Assembly: GCA_003557825.1 (NCBI GenBank)
Contig: PWNM01000111.1
Location: forward strand, 1-5,575
DNA length: 5,575 nt
DNA from: Candidatus Hydrogenedentota bacterium
GTDB taxonomy: Bacteria > Hydrogenedentota > Hydrogenedentia > Hydrogenedentales > SLHB01
Direction: 5' to 3'
Shown: positions 1 to 4,216 of the stretch, piece by piece
Layout: every line of letters begins with the position of its first letter
How positions within the stretch are numbered: position 1 is the stretch's first letter
Notes under the pieces: generated by a model
What the model was told of the DNA's origin: nothing
The model's database searches: none
What the model saw: only the letters and a program-made list of their open reading frames with translations
Translations under genes and position numbers: made by a program

Positions 1-515
1 ATCAAACGGTTTTTTCGGCCGTCGGTATTCTGAAAGAGCAACATGTGGAAAGCCACTGGGAAGATTGTCTTTTTGGCACCCTTGAAAATACCATGACGCA
101 TCCACTTCTTAGTGGCTATGCTGCCAGGCAACTGCAGGAGCGCGGTGCCATTGATCTTTCGACCCTCAGCAGTACCATGAATTACGTCTTTTCCCACGCC
201 TCCACTTCTATTTACCAGGCAGAGTGGTTGGAGGGTTTTTTGACAGGCGGTCTGATGACCCTGTTTTACGATCCGGCCATACTTCGCAGCCTCAATCGGT
301 TTGTAGCGGAATTGCCAAAGGAGGAATTTGACTCTTTGCTTCCCATTCTCAGACGGTCGTTTTCAGACTCCTCATCAGTAGAAAAAAGGCGGTTCTTGGA
401 ACAGATCAAAACGGTAGGTATTGAAATTGAAGAAGACCCACCGGATTCAGGGCCGGCAACTATCAAACTCGAGGACGAGATGGCGCCCCGGCTTTTGAGG
501 GAAATTTTTAAATGA
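1..515 (+). CDS. C-terminal part of a DUF5682-like protein (5' truncated by window edge)
   Basis: The frame is open from base 3 to a TGA at 513-515, giving 170 residues with no start of its own. The GTG at 45 lies inside the open frame and has no special claim to be a start, so this is the tail of a longer gene. Visible motifs are HPLLSG (piece residues 33-38), WLEGFL near 75-80, LPILRRSF near 113-120 and a following EKRR. From memory, the pattern 'WLEGFL ... D..L ... L....F..LLP.LRR.F ... ERR' is typical of the end of DUF5682 proteins. These are usually about 700-800 residues long and encoded beside a MoxR-type AAA ATPase and a VWA protein. Their biochemical role is not established, though they are often discussed as a chaperone or conflict-type system. 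No membrane segment or signal is visible. The gene ends in convergent overlap with scpA. Family assignment rests on motif recall only and is moderately sure; that it is a real coding region is near certain. Confidence 0.7.
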   Translation, partial: QTVFSAVGILKEQHVESHWEDCLFGTLENTMTHPLLSGYAARQLQERGAIDLSTLSSTMNYVFSHASTSIYQAEWLEGFLTGGLMTLFYDPAILRSLNRFVAELPKEEFDSLLPILRRSFSDSSSVEKRRFLEQIKTVGIEIEEDPPDSGPATIKLEDEMAPRLLREIFK

Positions 516-1350
516 CGGCCTGCTCAACAGGGCGTTCTTTGGGACCGGTCAACCAAAACTCATTGGGTCCCTTGCCATTGACTATTTTCAACTCCCGCGA
601 GTTCACCATGTCCAGGATCACCAAAAATATGAATATCCCGTGCATGCGGTTGTCCAGCGAGCGGAAGAGGTTGCTGAAGTCCACCTTCTTTTTATCCTTT
701 ATTTCTTTGGCAATAAAAGTCCTTTGCTGTTCGGTGGAATAGGGGTATTTGTAAACGCAGTGCACTACCATTTTGCCCCGCATTTCGTGTTCCTTCATCA
801 GTTGCTGAAAAACCTCAAATAAGCGATACAGACTCACGCTCTCCAACTCAGCTTCGATGAGTGCTTTTTGGCTCAACTTTTTCAACTCACTGACGGCATT
901 GCCCCGCTTTTCCCGCATCAACTGCACCTCCTCCATCTTCTGAAAATCGCCCAACACCTCTTTGAATCTCTTGTACTCCAGCAGTTTTCTGACCAAATCT
1001 TCTCTCGGATCGATCTCATTCCCAAGTTCGTCCAATTCTTTTCTGGGCAGCAGCATTTTACTCTTAATCCTAACGAGAGTGGCAGCCACGAGAATAAATT
1101 CACTGGCCAGGTCAATATCCAGCTCTTCCATGGTTCGGATGTAGTCCAGAAAGTCTTTGGTAATCGTCGCAATAGGGATATCGTGAATATCCAACTCGTC
1201 CCGCTCAATGAAGTAGAGCAAGAGATCAAACGGCCCCTCAAATTCCCCGATTTTGATATTGTAGGTAAAATGCCTGAGATTTTTTGCAAAGATACACAGG
1301 TATTCCTTTTGGCTGAAGATTCCCAGCCGGTGAATGGGTTTTCGGTGCAT
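508..1350 (-). CDS. scpA: Segregation and condensation protein A (ScpA, kleisin of SMC-ScpAB)
   Basis: This encodes a 280-residue protein. ScpA bridges the SMC dimer heads and binds ScpB, forming the bacterial condensin that compacts and segregates the chromosome in the cytoplasm. The N-terminal kleisin signature is clear: IGEFEGPFDLLLYFIERDEL (residues 34-53), then DIPIATITKDFLDYI, then the family hallmark LVRIKSKMLLP (92-102). A charged helical middle (about 115-190) and a C-terminal winged-helix-like segment (about 223-268) follow, as usual for the family, and the length is normal. The ATG at 1350-1348 directly follows an in-frame TAA and is the only usable start. The next in-frame ATG is Met74, beyond the conserved motif, so about 29 residues precede the point where most ScpA proteins begin. 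scpB is not in the window. The start lies 27 bp after the stop of the upstream fibre gene on the same strand. Function call is very secure. Confidence 0.95.
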   Translation of the reverse strand: MHRKPIHRLGIFSQKEYLCIFAKNLRHFTYNIKIGEFEGPFDLLLYFIERDELDIHDIPIATITKDFLDYIRTMEELDIDLASEFILVAATLVRIKSKMLLPRKELDELGNEIDPREDLVRKLLEYKRFKEVLGDFQKMEEVQLMREKRGNAVSELKKLSQKALIEAELESVSLYRLFEVFQQLMKEHEMRGKMVVHCVYKYPYSTEQQRTFIAKEIKDKKKVDFSNLFRSLDNRMHGIFIFLVILDMVNSRELKIVNGKGPNEFWLTGPKERPVEQAVI

Positions 1351-1370
1351 TTAAGCTGAACTAAGCCCGA

Positions 1371-3138
1371 CTTCGACCTATTTCTTTTTTCCAATCTTCT
1401 CCGATCCCGGATTTTCAACTTCAGCCCTCAGCTCCTGAATTTCTTTTTGAATGGCCTTAAGCAATTCCGCTGTTTGGTTTTCACTGGCTTCCGCCCTTTC
1501 TCTGAGCTTTTTATTTTCCTCTTTTAGGGAAAGAATCTGGTCTTGTAGCTTATCAATTTGACTATCCTGTTCTTCGATTTGCTCCTGCTGTTCTTGAATA
1601 GCTTTAATGGCGACCACACTAAATCCGGAGTAATTAATTCCCAGGTAATCGTCATCTGCAGCGACGAGTTCAGGGAAAACGGGTAGTACATCCTGGGCTA
1701 TGAAACCTATATTTTTTCTCTCTGAAGACTGATTCAAATAATGGTACTCCATTACCCGCAATTCACTTACCCTGTCAAGTACATTTGAGTAGTTGGCGAT
1801 ATTGGTTTTGAGGCGCTTATCAGAGTTTTGGATGTATTCACCATCCTGATTGATTCTACTGCCGTTATTGATGCCATTGTAACTGAAGCGCAAAGAGGAA
1901 GCGGACATATGGATGTTCCAAAAGTTTCCTGAGTCCGTATTAACTATACCAATACCATCGCCATTCGCTGTTTGACTGGTGGGCTTTGTAGTAACAGGAA
2001 TGGCTAATTTATGAGTTGGACTGGAAATGCCAAGCCCCATATTACCATTTTTCAGCATTACCATTGCATCGCTTCTATTTGATGGTGAGGTCCCATTGCC
2101 AATAACAAATAGTCGATCTTCACTGTCCCAGTTCGTGGCGGCATTGGGGACATAGTTCGTATTATACCGGCCCAGTGCAGTTTCAAAAAGAGAAGGAGCA
2201 GTAGTATGTCCTCCCCAGGCAGTTGATTCTACTCCGGAGGCCACAGTACCAAATCCCCAGGCAGTGGATGTTTGACCGGAAGCTTCAGTATCTCTTCCCC
2301 AGGCGGTTGATTGCCGCCCGGATGCTTCTGTTTCCCTTCCCCAGGCAGTAGAATTAATCCCGGTGGCCCCTGTATTCCACCCCCAGGCAGTAGCCTGATC
2401 TCCAGTAGCTTCTGCTCGTCTTCCCCAGCTGGTTGATTCTATGCCGGAGGCAACTGAATTTAGCCCCCAGGCAGTGGCTCGAGTCGCGGAGGCTTCTGCA
2501 CTACTTCCCCAGGCAGTTGATACAAACCCCGATGCTTTTGTACTGCTTCCCCAGGAGGTAGACTTTAATCCTGTAGCTTCTGTATTATGGCCCCAAGCTG
2601 TTGACCAAGATCCGGAAGCTTCTGCTGCCGTTCCCCAGGCAGTACTTCCCGTTCCGGATGCATTTGTGTTTCGCCCCCAGGCAGTAGAAATCACCCCATA
2701 GGCAATTGTATTCAAGCCCCAGGCAGTGGCTTGAGAAGTGTAGGCTTCTGTACCCCTACCCCAGGCAGTAGATTCCACTCCAGTGGATTTGGTACCACTT
2801 CCCCAGGCAGTACAATCCCTACCGGAGGCTTTTGTACCATCTCCCCAGGCGGCAGACCGAAATCCAGATGCTATGACATTACCCCCCCAGGCTGCACTCA
2901 TATCACCTATATTATCAGTATCCCATTCATTTCCAGTAACTCTACCTGCCCGAAAGGCAGCTCTTTCAGGATACCACATCATTCGGGTACCCGGACCCTC
3001 TATTGGAGCATCACTAGTGGATAAAAACTTAAATTCCCCTGTAAACAATACATTTCCACTACCGGTGGTAGTATCGTGAATGTGCAGCATTGCACTGGGA
3101 GTATTGGTTCCTATTCCCACTCTCTCTCCATCGTGAAA
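1371..3138 (-). repeat. Duplicated block, copy A (tandem paralog pair with 4210-5575)
   Basis: Homology to the second fibre gene runs from the FHDG codons (3138) through the stop codon and 7 bases past it (shared TAGGTCGAAG). Copy A is 1768 bp and copy B, as far as visible, 1366 bp. The true left boundary of the duplication cannot be seen because copy B leaves the window. Confidence 0.85.
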
Positions 3139-3807
3139 AAGGTTGTTGTTATTAACCACCCATTCAGAACCGTCCCAAAAAATTGTATTCCCAACTTCGC
3201 TACCATCTGACAAACCGGAGGGACCAGGTGGTCCAGTGAGAGTATCCGTGGTAAATGAAGTGCCGTCTGAAAAGATCAATGTAAAGGTGCCGTCTCCATT
3301 ATTGATGGTAGAGTCTATGACAATGAAATCTTGTCCCGGCTCACCTTGAGGACCGGGTGGTCCTTCAGGTCCGGGAGGCCCTGGCGTTCCACTTTCCATG
3401 GAGTACATGGCATAGGGAACACTTAACAACTCCGATACACCCAGCGTTTGCATGACTCCAGTCTCTCTATATTCAATTTCCACTTCCATAAATACAGCCG
3501 CAGCTCCCCAGTCTATCTCACTTAAATCACCTTGAGGATTCATACCGCGACCTATCTTGAGATTGATGATGCCAAATTGATTTGTCTCTGCCAGGTGTTC
3601 TTCCTCGTATAAAAGGTCGCCCTGTTCGTGGCCCTCGCGCAACAATATCACTACCATCATCTCCTTGTCGGATATGGGAGCGCCATCTGCATCCCGCACT
3701 ATCGACTGGTAGTTGAAGGCTGCCTGACAATACAGCTCATTGAGGGTGAAAATTAAGAATAAGGGAATTACCAGTAAAAGCGATGCTTTTTGTAAATAAT
3801 CTTTCAT
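1378..3807 (-). CDS. Secreted trimeric fibre-like protein: collagen-like, YadA-head-like repeats, peptidase S74 chaperone (17-repeat copy)
   Basis: This encodes 809 residues from the ATG at 3807-3805. Residues 1-29 form a signal peptide (KDYLQK, then hydrophobic LLLVIPLFLIF, probable cut after CQA). Residues 30-138 are a beta-rich FNYQ..VRD module ending in LLSVPYAMYS, frequent in Bacteroidota fibre-like proteins. Residues 140-160 hold seven collagen-type G-X-Y triplets. Residues 224-303 contain FHDGERVGIGTNTPS and GTRMMWYP. Residues 304-541 are seventeen 14-residue repeats of type STAWGxxTEASGxx. Residues 542-661 are a neck with DRLFVIGNGTS and LKNGNMGLG. From 662 comes a peptidase S74/intramolecular chaperone domain starting SDKRLK, which carries the Ser (662) and Lys (667) spacing of the known autocleavage dyad, plus IGFIAQDV. 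Residues about 738-796 are a Gln/Glu/Leu-rich coiled coil. The likely role is a homotrimeric secreted or surface fibre, possibly adhesive; the ligand is unknown. The frame extends upstream to a TTG at 3897, but the signal peptide and promoter favour 3807. Confidence 0.9.
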   Translation of the reverse strand: MKDYLQKASLLLVIPLFLIFTLNELYCQAAFNYQSIVRDADGAPISDKEMMVVILLREGHEQGDLLYEEEHLAETNQFGIINLKIGRGMNPQGDLSEIDWGAAAVFMEVEIEYRETGVMQTLGVSELLSVPYAMYSMESGTPGPPGPEGPPGPQGEPGQDFIVIDSTINNGDGTFTLIFSDGTSFTTDTLTGPPGPSGLSDGSEVGNTIFWDGSEWVVNNNNLFHDGERVGIGTNTPSAMLHIHDTTTGSGNVLFTGEFKFLSTSDAPIEGPGTRMMWYPERAAFRAGRVTGNEWDTDNIGDMSAAWGGNVIASGFRSAAWGDGTKASGRDCTAWGSGTKSTGVESTAWGRGTEAYTSQATAWGLNTIAYGVISTAWGRNTNASGTGSTAWGTAAEASGSWSTAWGHNTEATGLKSTSWGSSTKASGFVSTAWGSSAEASATRATAWGLNSVASGIESTSWGRRAEATGDQATAWGWNTGATGINSTAWGRETEASGRQSTAWGRDTEASGQTSTAWGFGTVASGVESTAWGGHTTAPSLFETALGRYNTNYVPNAATNWDSEDRLFVIGNGTSPSNRSDAMVMLKNGNMGLGISSPTHKLAIPVTTKPTSQTANGDGIGIVNTDSGNFWNIHMSASSLRFSYNGINNGSRINQDGEYIQNSDKRLKTNIANYSNVLDRVSELRVMEYHYLNQSSERKNIGFIAQDVLPVFPELVAADDDYLGINYSGFSVVAIKAIQEQQEQIEEQDSQIDKLQDQILSLKEENKKLRERAEASENQTAELLKAIQKEIQELRAEVENPGSEKIGKKK
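2185..2898 (-). repeat. 17 tandem 42-bp coding repeats (14-residue YadA-head-like units)
   Basis: There are seventeen consecutive 14-codon units without any phase break, from AGT at 2898 to 2185, followed by a terminal capping half-unit ETALGRYN. The consensus is S-T-A-W-G-x-x-T-E-A-S-G-x-x. On the plus strand the units show as CCCCAGGC recurring every 42 bases. Trp is present in 17 of 17 units, while positions 6-7 and 13-14 vary freely. The second Gly is lost in units 4 (EAYTSQ), 10 (EASATR) and 17 (TAPSLF). The A-x-G periodicity matches the left-handed beta-roll repeat of YadA-type heads. Confidence 0.93.
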
Positions 3808-3867
3808 TAAGCAATTATTTTTTAATGAGTTTAAATGAATTTTCTTCCTTAAGTTCGGCATAGCAGA

Positions 3868-3898
3868 CAAATAAAAATACATGCCCGCTTTACTCAAA
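3868..3898 (-). promoter_or_regulatory. Candidate Bacteroidota-type promoter for the 17-repeat fibre gene
   Basis: On the minus strand TTTG (3898-3895) is followed after 19 bases by TTTATTTG (3875-3868), a 7-of-8 match to the Bacteroidota -7 element TAnnTTTG. The spacing fits the -33/-7 arrangement known from Bacteroides. Transcription would start near 3861, leaving a roughly 55-base A/T-rich leader before the ATG at 3807. One mismatch and an A/T-rich background keep this a candidate. Confidence 0.35.
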
Positions 3899-4115
3899 AT
3901 ATCAGATACTGTTATTTTCCATTCCCTTTAATGGGTATTTGATGGTTGGGTTGTCTGCAGCAGGGCTATCACAAAAAAGGTATTTTTTTTGATCATAGCA
4001 GTTGATTAAAAACATATAAATCCCCTGAATCATCGATAGAACATTTTTCCATCAGACAAATATTCCAGAGACTCTTGAGGCGAGCAACTGCATCCAAAAC
4101 CTTAACAGCCTGCAC

Positions 4116-4137
4116 ACCCACTGGGAAACCAATGGGT
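4116..4137 (-). terminator. Hairpin 80 bp downstream of the 8-repeat fibre gene, possible weak terminator
   Basis: In the minus-strand transcript ACCCATTGG pairs with CCAGTGGGT around a 4-base loop TTTC: 9 pairs including one G-U wobble. The pairing is better in the minus-strand RNA than in the plus strand, where the same position is a C/A mismatch; this fits a role in the 3' end of the upstream fibre mRNA. No U-run follows, so it is not a canonical intrinsic terminator. Confidence 0.3.
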
Positions 4138-4216
4138 AGATAATCAAGGAGCTATTGGGTACTTGTGACTATAGAATTGAGCCTTGCTGAATCCATCAAA
4201 TGATCTTATCTTCGAC

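Larger units (their letters stand above)
3808..4216. other. 409-bp gene-free spacer between the two fibre paralogs
   Basis: No convincing coding region is seen on either strand. It holds the candidate promoter at 3868-3898, the hairpin at 4116-4137, and an A/T-only inverted repeat at 3972-3991 (CAAAAAA ... TTTTTTG). A 10-base direct repeat CAGACAAATA occurs at 3864-3873 and 4053-4062; the first copy overlaps the candidate -7 box. The spacer is more A/T-rich than the flanking genes. No tRNA or transposon end was recognised. Confidence 0.6.

Noticed and set aside
1287..1294. Exact TAnnTTTG box (TATCTTTG, minus strand) inside the start of scpA, as a promoter for scpA
   Set aside because: No TTTG lies 19-21 bases upstream, and a transcript starting there would have no in-frame ATG, GTG or TTG before the conserved FEGPFDLL motif. 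An exact match is expected by chance a few times in a window of this size.
512..1359. Plus-strand open frames opposite scpA, the longest 163 codons at 868-1359
   Set aside because: scpA on the minus strand has unmistakable kleisin motifs over this stretch; the antisense products show no recognisable domain.
918..1418. Minus-strand 166-codon frame overlapping scpA in another phase
   Set aside because: Its product is Trp/Arg-rich noise from the out-of-frame reading of scpA and crosses the end of the fibre gene.
2185..2898. CRISPR-like periodicity: CCCCAGGC recurring every 42 bases on the plus strand
   Set aside because: The period is exactly 14 codons, the conserved core is short and degenerate, and the units translate into a regular beta-roll repeat on the minus strand; no long identical repeats and no cas genes.
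2441..3079. Long open frames on the plus strand across the repeats (about 86-98 codons each)
   Set aside because: They are antisense shadows produced by the 42-bp periodic coding sequence, with low-complexity products such as repeated PQAV, and no independent start context.
3972..3991. A/T inverted repeat CAAAAAA ... TTTTTTG as an intrinsic terminator
   Set aside because: The stem is A-U only apart from one closing C-G pair and sits more than 200 bases past the fibre stop; too weak to call.
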